The translations under genes were made by a program, and so were the position numbers. This document shows, in pieces, positions 1 through 11,000 of a stretch of DNA of 32,777 bases. Position 1 is the first letter of the stretch. Each line of letters begins with the position of its first letter. Under the pieces are notes generated by a model. That model was given only the letters and a program-made list of their open reading frames with translations. It searched no databases and was not told where the DNA came from. Source of the stretch: Hyphochytrium catenoides (Eukaryota > Sar > Hyphochytriomycetes > Hyphochytriales > Hyphochytriaceae); assembly GCA_900088475.1 (NCBI GenBank), contig FLMG01000462.1, positions 8,849-41,625 of the forward strand, in the 5' to 3' direction.

Positions 1-165
1 CTCTCTCTCTCTCGCTCTCTCGCTCACTCGCTCTCGCTCACTCGCTCTCGCTCTCGCTCTCGCTCTCGCTCTCGCTCGCTCTCTCTCTCTCTCCCTCTCT
101 CTCTCTTCTCTCTCTCTCCTCTCTCCCTCTCTATTTCTCTCTCTCTCTCTCCCTCTCCCTTTGGA
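1..165. repeat. CT-rich simple-sequence tract
   Basis: Almost pure pyrimidine on the + strand, mainly (CT)n with CTCGCT and CTCACT variants, running to the left window edge. Reading frames through it give only Arg-Glu or Ser-Leu runs, so I treat them as artefacts. The same type of tract recurs around the gap at 20647-20990 and, in the opposite orientation, inside the introns of the gene at 23209-32291. Confidence 0.9.
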
Positions 166-819
166 AGGTACCCAGTGTCCCAAGCCTCAGAACTCAGGAA
201 GCTGTGTAGTGGAAGGCGGCGATGTTTGTAACCACCTCCACTAAAAGGAAAAAGACTCGATAAAAAGCCAAACAAATATCACTTAAAACGATATGGAGGT
301 TTCGGATATGGCTAGCTATATTATCAATAGAAGGCGCTTAGTATTTTATAATCACTAATCTATGAAGCAGGTGGACTAAACAGTTATTGTATGGGCATAA
401 AATTTATGGTCAAATTTTTCATCTTCTCTCCAACACGAAGAGTTTTCCTCCATGTCCTCCCACTTTCGCTGGGACAGCAGCAGCGATCTTCTTCGCTCTC
501 TCTGCTCTCTCTTTCCCTTCTCAATCTCTCTCGCTCTCTCTGTTCCCTTTGGTCTCTTATTAGCGGATGCCGGGTTTGGGTCTCTAGCTAAGCAGAACAG
601 CTCAGAGCGATCAAGAAACCAGGTTTCCACATGGATCAAACAGATGCATGGCGAGTCCAGCACCAAAGGAAGCCTCCACATGCCAGACTGGAGTTTCCGC
701 TGAAGAGATTGGAGTGGAAGGAGGTTTGAAAGAGGGATAAAGAGGAGCGAAGAGACAAGGTTGTCCTGCAAAGTATCTGCCGGGTCCAGCTTCTGGGTGA
801 AAGGACGTAGCAGTGTTGT
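166..819. other. Downstream flank of the adrenodoxin reductase gene
   Basis: No supported gene. The open frames here (for example 376-771 on the minus strand) are Ser/Arg/Glu-rich products of pyrimidine-rich DNA and have no recognisable domain. The stretch lies 3' of the minus-strand gene ending at 820, so part of it is probably 3' UTR. I saw no clear AATAAA signal that would fix a polyadenylation site. Confidence 0.5.
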
Positions 820-3800
820 CTACGGAGCACGATTCCTTCCTCGCCTTTGCCTAATTATCTGCAGCATCTCCTCCACGTCTAGAACTTTTTCTCTTGGCTT
901 CCCTCTCCTTCTCCCTTCTTCCTCCTCGTGCTGGTCCAGGAGTAAATAGTCCTCCCAGTCTGTTATCTCCTTGCCCAGGCCCCTGTGTTTCAGGTGCTGC
1001 CGAAGAGCTGGCGCTCCGCCTTCTTTAACAATGGGCTTCATTTGCGAGCTCTGTAAAGAGAGAGTGATCAGGAGGTCACAGGAGTCTAAGGCTTTCTGTT
1101 TTCCTTCCTATCGTCCTTCCATCCCACCTTTACGGCCTCAGTCCCTCTTCCTTTTGCTGAAAGGCATTTCTGTCTAGGTCTCATTACTTTCTCTCCTATG
1201 CAAATCCGTCCGTTCGGAGTTCTCCCTCACCTTGGCATCCTCAAGGAGGCTGGAAACGGTTTCCTTAGCGTCCTGGATATTGGTCCCTATGATTCCAGTT
1301 GGTCCTCTCTTCAGCCAGCCAGCACAGTACATCCCTAATAGACAAAGACGGAGAAGAGAGAACAGGCCGGCAACGATTGCATTAAGCGAGAACAAGACAA
1401 ATGCTATGCGAGCACCACGGAACAGACAGGTGAGAACGTCCTTCTCCGTAGAGGAAGAATGCACTAGACGGCGGATGTTGAGGCAGATAGAGGAAAAAAG
1501 GCAGCGCAGCAGGAAGGTAAGAGGATTCGAGGCGAGGAAGCTGCGCACATGCACCACAAACGAAATGGCGGCTACCTTGCATAGGCCGTCCCTCATTAGT
1601 CACTCTTCCATTCTCACTGGGGACAATCCACCTCCTTCTATCAAAAGGAAGGCCCTCAATGGGCTCAGACTTGTACCTGGGGCGACAATGGTTGTCAGTG
1701 CGAGAAGGGGAGAAGGAGGCAAGAATGATCAGCATACGAGCTGGAGAAAGAAAGGCCATCAAGAGAGGGATTACGACGGTAAAAGCCATGACAAACGCGG
1801 ACCTCGCGAACCGAGACCTAAGAGAATCTCTGGAAAGAAGAGTGAGAGAAGACGAACAAATGCCGCACCCGATGCTTTTTAGAACAATGCCACAAGGAAT
1901 CTCTTCCTCCTCGCCAGTCGGGACGGCGGCTTGGCGGCCCACGTCTCCTTCCAGAGTCATTCGAGAGAAAGTGACACCTTCCACGCTAGCCAGGGAGAAA
2001 GAGGAAAGGCACAAGAGAGGGAAACATAGGATAAGCAACCTTGCGTTATTCGAAAAGATGTCGTGAAAGTCAAACGACATGAAGCGTCGAAAAGAGGCAG
2101 GAGTCTCATGCTTGAAAGTATAGGAAGCCAGAGAAAACCTTGTTAGAGCCTCTACCTCTTTGTCCCGTTGATCGTCTTGGGTGAAAGCAGGAAGCGGAGC
2201 TCAACTGACTTCTCTGCCTCTTGTGAGGGGATTGCTTTACTGGTTCTTTCTTCAAAGAGGATTATAAGGTGCCGAATGAAGACGATTTGCAGTGGGAGGC
2301 GGAGGGAGCGTCAGTGATAACTCCGTCGAGGATGCGCAAGGCTATACAAGGACACAGGGCCCTATGGGGGTCCAGCCTACCCAAAAGCTCTTCTATTCTT
2401 TTCTTGGGTCTGCTTGCCGCAATCTCTGCAATGGAAGCCGGTGTTTTCCCCATCTTCAGCTCCTCTTCCCTCACCAGACAATTTGCTCCGTCAATCTTTG
2501 TCAATTCTCGCAGTTCCTTAATAGTAAATGACGCCTGTGGATGGCCCCTGCGCCCTGTGATGATGACCCGCTTCACCTTGCTGGCAAAATAACGTTAAGA
2601 ACATACATTTGACGGAGACGGACAGACAGGGAGGACAGGAACAGCACAGAGAGAGTTGCCAAGTGATAAAGGTATGCACAGATAAGGATGACGGCGCTGA
2701 CTAGATGAGCGAAACTGGCAGAGAGAGTGAGAAGAGGATACCTCCTTCTAAACGCATCTATTACGCTGGTAGGCAGGTCGGTTCCTTGGAGCTCTTCTAC
2801 GCTCTTTGCCAGGATTCGAGCGCAATCCAGTGCCACATTGCCGTTTCCCACCACCACTACTGTCTCACTCTCTTCCCTCTCTAGCCAAGAGGGAAAGGGT
2901 AGGGCGGCGCAGTCAGGATGTCCATTGTACCAGTTGACAAAGGCTCTGGCCGAGAACACTCCTGGAAGAGCTTCTCCGGGCACCCCAAGGTCCCTGTCGC
3001 TCTAAGAGAACATAGCAAAAGAGACTTAACGATCGACATCCTGTCATGATACCCATTTGCAGTGTCTCTCGATCCTCTCATCCTTTATCTTTGCCTCCGT
3101 CTATCTCGTCCGTCACTGCTTACATCCCCTTCTTCGCCATTTTCCTGCGCTCTTCCGCTTTCTTCTTTCATCTCCGCTTGCCTCTTGTGCGAGTACCTTG
3201 ACACGCCCTTCCACATTGCGAGCTGTCTATTCCGTCTCATTCCACCGCTGCTTCTGGTTCCTCTTCCTACTACTATCCTGGTTGTCCTTTTCATGCCTTC
3301 TTCCTCCGTTCTGATCTCTTCTCGTGTGTCCTCTCTCTGTATCTTTTTCTATGGTTTATGTTCTATCCCGCCATATTCTTGGAGCTCTCTGTCTGCTTTA
3401 CGTTACCCTTTGAAGTCCATTCGCACGCCTAGATCCCTCTGTCTGTTTACCCGCTCATGCTCCTGATACTGTTGGACCCCAAGCTGAAGCTTACCGAGGC
3501 GCCGTAAGCAAAAATGACGGCATTATAAAAGTCTTTAAGCTCCTGCACTGTGATGTCCGCTCCGACCCTCAGATTGCCCAAGAATGTGAAGCGCTCTTTT
3601 CCCTCTTCTGCCACTTGCATGAAGTCATTCTGAACGTTCTTAACCTCCGGATGATCGGGAGCTACCCCGAACCGCACCAGACCTTCCAAGGGCAATCACA
3701 AAGAAGCGTGAGCGTTAGCTAGAAAAGGGATAAGAAGCTTCTGAGAGAGGGGACAAGGAAGAAGGAACTCCCAGAAGCTCCAAAGGCTGAAAGGGTGATA

Positions 3801-4177
3801 GAAGGACAGTTGGAAGAGTGAAGATCAAGCGCCCGGTAAATCGGGTGGCGGCCACGAATACGTAGGTGACGAAGCTACTGGGACTGAGGAAATGTTCAGC
3901 ATAATGCAAGCTTCATCTCACCGAAAGGAGTCGGCAAGGCATCAACCATGTCCACCTTTACATCCGGGTGGTCCTTTAGCAAGTACTTCGCCGCATAAAA
4001 GCCCGAAGGTCCAGAGCCCACGATACAGACGCGCTCAAGCTTCCTTTCTCCATCGCTAGAGACAGAGAAGAAGCGGAATGGACCCTGCCGCACCCAGAGC
4101 CTTGTTTTATCCTTCACTCGCCAACGAACTGGCTGTGTGATAGACGCTGTCCGGAGTAAAGCAGCGGTAGACCTCAT
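820..4177 (-). CDS. FDXR: NADPH:adrenodoxin (ferredoxin) oxidoreductase, mitochondrial, nine exons
   Basis: Flavoenzyme passing electrons from NADPH through FAD to a mitochondrial [2Fe-2S] ferredoxin (Fe-S cluster and related pathways). Exons: 4177-3922, 3682-3495, 3001-2742, 2580-2381, 2249-2156, 1985-1869, 1676-1576, 1334-1231, 1050-820; 516 aa, usual for the family. Residues 1-45 are Arg-rich with no acidic residue before Asp22, like a mitochondrial presequence. FAD-binding GSGPSG is at about 54-59, then [16 protein letters not shown], then the NADPH-site [13 protein letters not shown] from about 200 and [19 protein letters not shown]-terminal signatures are [40 protein letters not shown] and [13 protein letters not shown]. 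Exon 5's acceptor (before 2249) is the least certain; several nearby AGs keep frame. The minus-strand open frame 2080-1382 is mostly intron and should not be called as a separate protein. The start has an unbroken frame into the presequence. Confidence 0.93.
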
Positions 4178-4362
4178 CTTTCCCGCGCGCCCTTATGGCC
4201 CTCCAAGAGACCCTTGCTATGTCTCAATCAAGCTTCTTGGGCTTTAACGCTGACCGCTAGTTCACAGCGGCATGAGCTGTAGAGGCTGCTGGCTCTGTGG
4301 ACTGCCACCAGGCACTGGCTCATGAAGAGCTTGCGTTGTTGCTTTCTGAGGCGTTCACTGCC

Positions 4363-4370
4363 TTTATAAA
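4363..4370 (-). promoter_or_regulatory. Possible TATA box of the adrenodoxin reductase gene
   Basis: On the minus strand this reads TTTATAAA followed by GG, about 190 bases upstream of the ATG at 4177. Position and sequence suit a TATA element with a moderate 5' UTR, but it is a single short match with no transcript evidence. Confidence 0.25.
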
Positions 4371-4731
4371 ACTCTTGTTTACGAGGTTCTGAGCGTGTCC
4401 AAGTCCCCAGAAGTCCAGCCAAAACCAGCCTAATTTCCTTCCCGAAGGTAAACTCAAGTTATAATCGTGTAATCGGACGTTACGTCAAAAGGTTCTTAAG
4501 AAACATTGATACGGTTCTCTTACTGGAGCTATTTTAGGCCACTACCCTCATGAAGACGTTAAAGTTGGATTACATGAGGGAAGAGAAGAAGAAAGTGATC
4601 GTAGATTCGGTAGTGTCATGCAGAGTGAATGTCTAAGTGCGCCTAAGGACCAAGCCTTGAAGCCTTGTGGTCCGCCGTCTCACTGTCAGGTCGTCAAGCT
4701 TATAGCGCAGCTACGTTCTAATCCCTCTGCC

Positions 4732-4769
4732 AAGCTCAGGCTTGCTATTCAAGCTCAGGCTTGCTATTC
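4732..4769. repeat. Perfect 19-base tandem duplication
   Basis: The unit AAGCTCAGGCTTGCTATTC occurs at 4732-4750 and again at 4751-4769 with no mismatch and no spacer. It contains an internal AAGCTCAGGCTT near-palindrome. Probably a local slippage or duplication event in intergenic DNA. Confidence 0.95.
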
Positions 4770-5321
4770 AATGGTACGCTGTGCTCATGGCAATCGGAGC
4801 TGTAAGAGACGTCATGTCATCGGAAGAGCATGTTGCTTCTCGACAACGAGCTTCAGTGGACAGACGGCCACGGATCTGAAGGTCGGTAGCCACAGGAGAT
4901 GAGAAGGGAGAGGGATATGTCTTTTCAACTTTAAATCTTGTCGTTGTCACCGTTCACAGCCTTCACGATGCCAAGAAGAGCTCTTCCATGGTACCCGCAG
5001 CATCTACATCAAGCTGGGCTACACCAACCTAACTAATTCGCTTACTTCATCTACGTTGTGACATCATTCAGCTGCAGGAGGCGAGCAAACCAGGACATTA
5101 AAAGTATGTAATAGCGAACGATCAGTGAACGGAGAGGAGGTCCACACCGTCACAATGAAAAGTGATGGCTCCTAATCTTCTGAGACATAAGGACTGTTAA
5201 TAAGCCTCCTGCGCCAAAGAACCCTATGCTCTTCTAGATGGTAAGTCCTAGCTTACACATAGCCGTGTTGGATCTGACGGCTTCGTCCTATAAATCATCT
5301 CCTTGCTTGGGTTACTAGTGC

Positions 5322-6422
5322 TTAGACTGGCGCTACACGATATCCGTCTTGATTGTCCAGCTCATCACTTTGCGGCAAAGAGGTTGGAGCGTCGACCAGA
5401 AGTGGCGGCGGATTGGGAGAGCTAACATACATATAGCGCAAACCATGGTATTCCGGTACTGGACATCGGAACACTTCGAAGATTCTGAAGACTGAAAGAC
5501 GAGTCCTTTCCGTCCAATGAGTGTCTTCTTCCATCTCTTGCTTCTTCTCGCGTTCAGGCTCTTCCCCCTCCAACAACCCATGTTTCGCGATAGCGGGTGT
5601 GCAAGAGAGGGCAATCTCCTTACTATGAGAGTGGAACTGTCTCCCGTGAAAAACAGAGTGAAACCAGAAACTTAAGAGAAAGCACTCACCCATGACGACG
5701 AGGTAGTAGATATATAACGCACTGTCGTCTGGTGCTTCCTCCACCGCATTGAAGATAATGGACTGAATAATCGGAAGCCAGATAATCACCTTCACTGCCA
5801 AGAACTTCATCTCCAGGCCAAAGCACGATAGAAGCGCCTCTTTCGCTCGAAAGTAAGCCCGCAGTAGGCCGTAGGCAACCATCACCGTGGTGAGGACTCG
5901 TACAGCTGCCGCTACCTTGCCGAGTTTATGCGCTGTGGCGGACTCGGCCTCCTCAAGGAACGTCTCTATAAGCTCTATGACAGGCTTGCTGATGATCCAC
6001 TGCGCGATAAGGATTTGGCAGACCCTGTACTCTTTCTCTGGCGATGAGAATCGCTTCTTCATAAGGAACTTGGGCTTCAGAGGTTTGTTCGGATCACAGC
6101 TGGCTATAAGCGCCACCATGTTCTTGGTGCCTCCTACGTGTGCCACAAGAACGTACCAGAAGGAGTAGACCGTGTAGCCCTCTAGAAATCCCATGACCAC
6201 AGAGCTCACAAGCAAAATCTCCTTGTTAGCTTCTATCTGCAGCAAGTAAGCGAGAGAGAAGATGGCTGTGATGAAGAGTATTGCCACCATGCGCATGTAG
6301 ATATTTTGAATGACTGGTGCTACATAGCTTCGCAAGTGAGAGATGACAGTGAGACCGAAAACGACCGCAATGGTGCCGAACATCGCAGACCCTGCGATGA
6401 TCACAGCTACTTTGAATGTCAT
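5322..6422 (-). CDS. TMEM184 / organic solute transporter alpha (DUF300) family membrane protein
   Basis: Multi-pass membrane protein of 366 aa in one exon. The N-terminus is a membrane segment (residues 5-28) followed by the family's hallmark SHLRSYVAPVIQNIYMRM (28-45), matching the H-L-x-Y-x-x-P-x-x-Q-x-x-I-x-R-I pattern of TMEM184/OST-alpha proteins. Further segments lie at about 46-62, 71-97, 134-155, 174-190, 205-226 (FLAVKVIIWLPIIQ) and 238-260, about seven in all. The GEC at 245-247 sits where family members have a Glu in the last segment. A hydrophilic, acidic tail of about 100 residues follows, usual for the family. Substrate unknown; OST-alpha itself exports sterol and bile-acid conjugates, but most protist members are uncharacterised. 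The upstream frame stays open for a short distance, so a slightly earlier start is possible. It contains a look-alike 53-base intron (5637-5689), discussed under findings. Confidence 0.82.
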   Translation of the reverse strand: MTFKVAVIIAGSAMFGTIAVVFGLTVISHLRSYVAPVIQNIYMRMVAILFITAIFSLAYLLQIEANKEILLVSSVVMGFLEGYTVYSFWYVLVAHVGGTKNMVALIASCDPNKPLKPKFLMKKRFSSPEKEYRVCQILIAQWIISKPVIELIETFLEEAESATAHKLGKVAAAVRVLTTVMVAYGLLRAYFRAKEALLSCFGLEMKFLAVKVIIWLPIIQSIIFNAVEEAPDDSALYIYYLVVMGECFLLSFWFHSVFHGRQFHSHSKEIALSCTPAIAKHGLLEGEEPEREKKQEMEEDTHWTERTRLSVFRIFEVFRCPVPEYHGLRYMYVSSPNPPPLLVDAPTSLPQSDELDNQDGYRVAPV

Positions 6423-7639
6423 CTCGCCTTTGAATAGAAGCTCACAGACGCTTCGAAGAGCAATGTTCTCACGACCACGAAGTCGTAGTTGTGAGCATTA
6501 ACGGTTTCTTTGCGGTCTTCCAGAAGCAACGTGTAAGCCGTTCAGTCTAAGGGGAGGGATACCTCGGAGAAGGATGTAGAGATGACTGTAAGGAAGCAAT
6601 GATCTGACTTCTCTCTTCAGGGATGAGTCTCTCCCGCTGCGTTTATAAGATAGAGCAGAGAAAAAGGAATCAGTTTATGCGGTCATCCGCTCTTAAGCAC
6701 AGCGGGACGGCAGATTCTTGTGTCAACTAACACCAAGGCCGCCCAGATCATGACGGAGCGCGACGGACGGGAAGTCGAGGTGGGAGGTGCCTTTACAGCA
6801 GAAGTCGTCATCAGGAGCCATCATCACGCAGCGAGGAAGGGTCCATTGTTACCCAACTAGTACTACCTGTCCAAAGCCAACTAGGAGCTCTTTCCTCCTA
6901 GGAACTACTTGACATTTCTTCGTGGTTTTCTTCATATACTCTAACGACCGCCAAGCTAGTGCAGGAGAGACAGGCAGTCTTAGTAGCAGCAATCCAGAAC
7001 AAAAGGAGAAACCTTTGAAAATGGATAGAGAAAGAGCAGGAGGAAGAGGAAAAGGAAAGGTCAATCGACAACCGGCGAGAGAGACGGGAAGAAACATCGG
7101 TGAACGAGAAAGATGGGGACAAGAAGAAGGGATGTCTTTAGCCTGCTATTACTATGGCATCTTCTGCAAGTGCAGGTGTGCTTCTGATGATGGGTCCTCC
7201 CTGGGTCTTGGCTCTCATTGAACCTGTCCACCACTTCCTAGGCGAAGGTCAACCTTCTTGAGGTGTCTGTCTGTCATTTCTGGTGATTGAGGCCAACAGC
7301 ATTGGTCCTTTATGAGGACCGACCGGACTGCGTGGACATCAAACATCCGTTACTGAAACCTCACAAACTGGCCTCACATCACTCCATCCTCCAGCCTCTC
7401 TTACTGTTAGCGCCTCTTCAATTATAAGTCTGCTACCTCAACATGCGCCGCCTTCCAAGACCTTGTGTATGAACCTTACAATCCCAACGGCTCATCCTTC
7501 GCCGCATCAGGTGCCCTGTATGTATGTTGTCGTGTTTGCTGTACACCTTCAGTACGTTGCCTTTGAACGTTGATAATCTATGTATGATTCCTAATTTGAT
7601 AAGGAATCAGTAACCTCTCCTTCAAGTTTGATGGCAATT
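6423..7639. other. Intergenic region, no supported gene
   Basis: Upstream of the minus-strand TMEM184-like gene, so it probably contains its promoter; a CTTATAAAC element (minus strand) lies near 6644-6652. The frames at 6849-7221 on both strands come from purine-rich DNA and lack domains. A short perfect inverted repeat, GGTCCT-ttatg-AGGACC, is at 7304-7320. I see no RNA gene here. Confidence 0.45.
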
Positions 7640-7789
7640 CTAGAAATCAAAAATAAGCGCAGATTTCTCATCTACTGTAGGATAATCTTTGGGACCTGGG
7701 GGGAAATCCATTTGGCGGGAGGAGAAAGAGTTCTGAAGTGAAGGCGCTGGGCCGCGCTCATTGACAACAGCCAACAGCCGCTGCTGGAG
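7640..7789 (-). CDS. Candidate terminal exon of an unknown small protein
   Basis: Low-confidence call. A 49-codon frame ends at a TAG at 7640 and is preceded by a possible acceptor (ATTGCAG before 7789). The translation is balanced and not low-complexity, with a helix-like start (LQQRLLAVVNERG) and an acidic end (DYPTVDEKSALIFDF). I could not connect it convincingly to an upstream coding exon: a short frame starting MAKMGPTSDK lies further upstream at about 7954, but its junction is weak. If real, the gene would be transcribed divergently from HIRA. Function not recognised. Confidence 0.2.
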   Translation of the reverse strand, partial: LQQRLLAVVNERGPAPSLQNSFSSRQMDFPPGPKDYPTVDEKSALIFDF

Positions 7790-8016
7790 CTGCAATGACA
7801 GGAAGATCTGGAGCCCAAGGCCTGCGCAGTAGCAGTGAGACACCTTTGCTTTGATCGCTCAGCTAGCAGGGCGCACTTGAAGAGGGTAGAAGCCGATGTG
7901 CAGCCCACAACCGGCATTAGAGGATTTATCGCTAGTCGGCCCCATTTTTGCCATAGTAGTAGCAATGGAGCACAGCATCTCGTGTTAGAGAAACTTCGCC
8001 GTCTGGGCCAAAAGAC

Positions 8017-8030
8017 ATATATATATATAT
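8017..8030 (+). promoter_or_regulatory. (AT)7 tract upstream of HIRA, possible TATA element
   Basis: Seven AT dinucleotides in a row, 55 bases before the HIRA start codon at 8085. It could act as a TATA-like core promoter with a short 5' UTR, or be a microsatellite. A G7 run follows at about 8043-8050. Confidence 0.3.
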
Positions 8031-8084
8031 CCTTTCAGAGATTGGGGGGGCTCCATCGCTCATCCACGTTGAAGAACTGCCATC

Positions 8085-11000
8085 ATGAAGATATTAAAGC
8101 CTCAATGGGTCTATCATGCCACCGACGAAGAGAAAAGTAAGCCTTGCTTCCCGTTCACCTACCGAACCGTCTTTCACTCTCGTACATCGTAGGAGGAGCC
8201 GGAGCCATCTACGGAGTGGACTTAGATCCCTCGGGCAAGAGATTTGCAACCGGAGGCGGCGGTAAGGTTGCGGCCCCTTCACATGTGACGTAATCGCCTA
8301 ATTTTGTCCCTCTTAGACAATGCTGTCCGACTCTGGGCACTGTCTCCGGTTCTCTCTGAGGCCGATGAAGCGGACTCAACCAAGCCAAAGCTTCTGGCGA
8401 CCATCAGAGACCACCAGTCCTCGGTCAATGCAGTTCGCTGGTCTCATAATGGCAGGTATAGACGTGCCTCCCAAGCGTCCATGACTCCTTCCTCGTCATC
8501 TGTACACAGTCCAACACTCCTAAACGCGACAGATTCCTAGCGTCCTCTTCAGATGACCATCTAGTCATGGTTTATGAACAGAAGCCAGGCCCGCCGGTGA
8601 GTGCCACCTTTTCTGGGTATTCCTCCCTGTAACACTTACCCACACTCCTCGATCTAAGCCTTTCTTCTTGTGCGTAACGGTAACTGTGTCAGAGAGAGAA
8701 CAAGGAGAGGGAAGCCATTAGGCTGGAGAATGACGATATGTAGGCAGAGAAATGAGTGTGGGATGTGCAGTATGAGGGAAGAGTTGATGAAAGGTGCCAT
8801 CTAACCCTCCTCCTTGCAATCCCCGAAGCCTCCTAAAGCCTTTGGCTCAGATGATGCAGATAACGTTGAACACTGGGGCAGGCGAAGCGTCTTGCGTGGA
8901 CACAATATGGGTATTGGGGCCCCACTCTTCTCCTTCCACAGTCATTATTCCCACTCTGACCAGTACCTTCTCTCTCTGAAGATTCCCTTAATCCTTTTTC
9001 CTTCAAGGTCCTAGGGCCGCTTAATATTCTATACACTTTCTCGTACCTACTCTTCACGAATGTTAGTCGGCATTTTCACCTTCTGACGTACCTTGACCTA
9101 CCGCAAGGCTTACCTTACGTTGATGTTCTCTGCCAGATGTCGTGGATATCGCGTGGTCTCCCGATGACCTAAAGCTGGCGTCTTGCAGCATTGACAATAC
9201 TATTTGCATATGGGCAATGGATGACGCAAGCTCGAGGAATCCTTTCTCTGCGCCCCTTCATACCCTGAAAGGGCATAACAGCTGGGTAAAAGGGGTTGTC
9301 TGGGATCCCGTAGGAAAGGTAAGGTAACTCGACACTTAGTGAAGTTTGCTTGCCTCGCGAATCAGTGTTCCCTCGATACTGAAAGCAAACAACAACGATT
9401 CAGCTGAACCCTCGTGCCGAACAGTAGTCTCAAGCCTACGGAGCTAACCGCTACCTTTCTCTACTTCGCAGTACTTGGCAACGGCGGGAGAGGATAAGGC
9501 TCTCATTTTTTGGAGAGTAGAAGATTGGCAGGTGATAGAGGACTGACTCGCCTGAAGCAGATGGAGTGTGATCGTGCGTGTTCTCTGACTCTCGTCGTCT
9601 GAATCCTACATTATGGCTCTAAATCCTCTGACAGGAAGAGATCCGGATAGAAGAGCCTTTCCTTAAAGGGTCAGCTAGCTCCCACTTCAGGCGCTTGTCG
9701 TGGTCTCCAGATGGGATCAGTATTTGTGCCACTCACGCTTTCAAGGTAACAAGGCTTCTTGGTCTTTCGTATTGTCGTCCTATAGTCTCACTTTGTCGAT
9801 CTGACCGCGGGAAGATATTCCTCCTTCATCTTCCTATCCCGTATACTGTTGCCTAATGTCTTCTCCTTCAGCTCCTATCTCAACCGTTCTTCTTCTCTCG
9901 GTATTGCGGCACTTCCTTACCAAATCACGCTATGCATAGTCGAAGCAGAATGTTGCTGCCATCATAGAGAGAGGAAGCTGGAGCAATGACGTCGACTTTG
10001 TGGGCCATCGCTCGCCTGTAGCAGCTGCCCGCTTCAACCCTCGCATTTTCTGTAGGCACCTTCTTTCTCTATCGCTAAACTGTTTGATCAAATATCCTTC
10101 CGAAATCGTTCTAGCCTGTCCTCGACGTCTGCCTTATGACAGCTCGCCGATAACTTGGGGCATTTTCCCTCTTTTATTATGTGTCCTTAACCTTGTCGTT
10201 TTGCTCTCCCTATATCTAGTGAAGAAGCCTCTAAAGACTGAGATTAGTAGTGAGACCAAGGTTTTCTCATGCTGCGCTATTGGCTCGTACGATTGCTCCA
10301 TCAGTATCTGGGCCTCTCACAGCGGCCGGCCCATCGCAGTTCTTCGGGACTGTTTCGATTCTGCGGTGGTTGATATTTCTTGGTAAGAGAGTTGGGAAAA
10401 CGATCCGTAAAACTTTCTTCTCAGCTCTTTGGTCTTTCTCTTATTGCAAACAAGCTCAATCTGAGACTGACTCCATGCACAGGAGCCGTGACGGGTTCAC
10501 CATGATTGCCTGCTCCTTGGATGGGTCGGTTTGCGCATTCATGGTAGGTGTACTCGTTCGCTACCTCACAGTAGTTCATTCGACCTGCATCTCCTTGCCC
10601 ACGAGTACCTGGTTGCCGTTAGCTAACTAGCATCAAGTAATCCTTCTGAACTGTTGGAACTGTATAAACTTACGTTTTGTTTACTCCTCGCAATATTTTC
10701 GTTTCAGTTCGACTCTTCAGAGCTTGGCATCCCACTCTCAGATGATCAGCAGCACCGCTTCATGAGGAGCAAGGTACAGAAGAGTTCACGAAGCTATCTT
10801 TCCACGGTCCTCTCTCTCTCCTCTTTCAGGGAGATTTAAGGGTTTACTGTCTGTCCGAGCTATATCTAGCCTTAAAAGGAGCTTGCCTTTACCTACTGGA
10901 CTCTATAGTTCCATTCTTGGCTTACTTATTTGACCCGTAGTACGGTGCAAACATTGGGGCGACATCCTCCTCAATTCTTATAGAGAATGCCAGCCAGCTG

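Larger units (their letters stand above)
4178..5321. other. Intergenic region between two minus-strand genes
   Basis: Carries the presumed promoter and 5' UTR of the adrenodoxin reductase gene (left) and the 3' flank of the TMEM184-like gene (right). Open frames at 4228-4422 (-), 4618-4902 (+) and 4768-4950 (-) have no domain and no splice context that I can recognise. The only structure of note is the 19-base tandem duplication listed separately. Confidence 0.5.

Noticed and set aside
1382-2080. Minus-strand 232-codon frame resembling a secreted or membrane protein
   Set aside because: Only pieces of it match adrenodoxin reductase; the hydrophobic parts fall in pyrimidine-rich introns with good donors and acceptors on either side.
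3057-3466. Plus-strand frames of 85-134 codons
   Set aside because: They lie inside the pyrimidine-rich third-exon-side intron (3002-3494) of the minus-strand adrenodoxin reductase gene.
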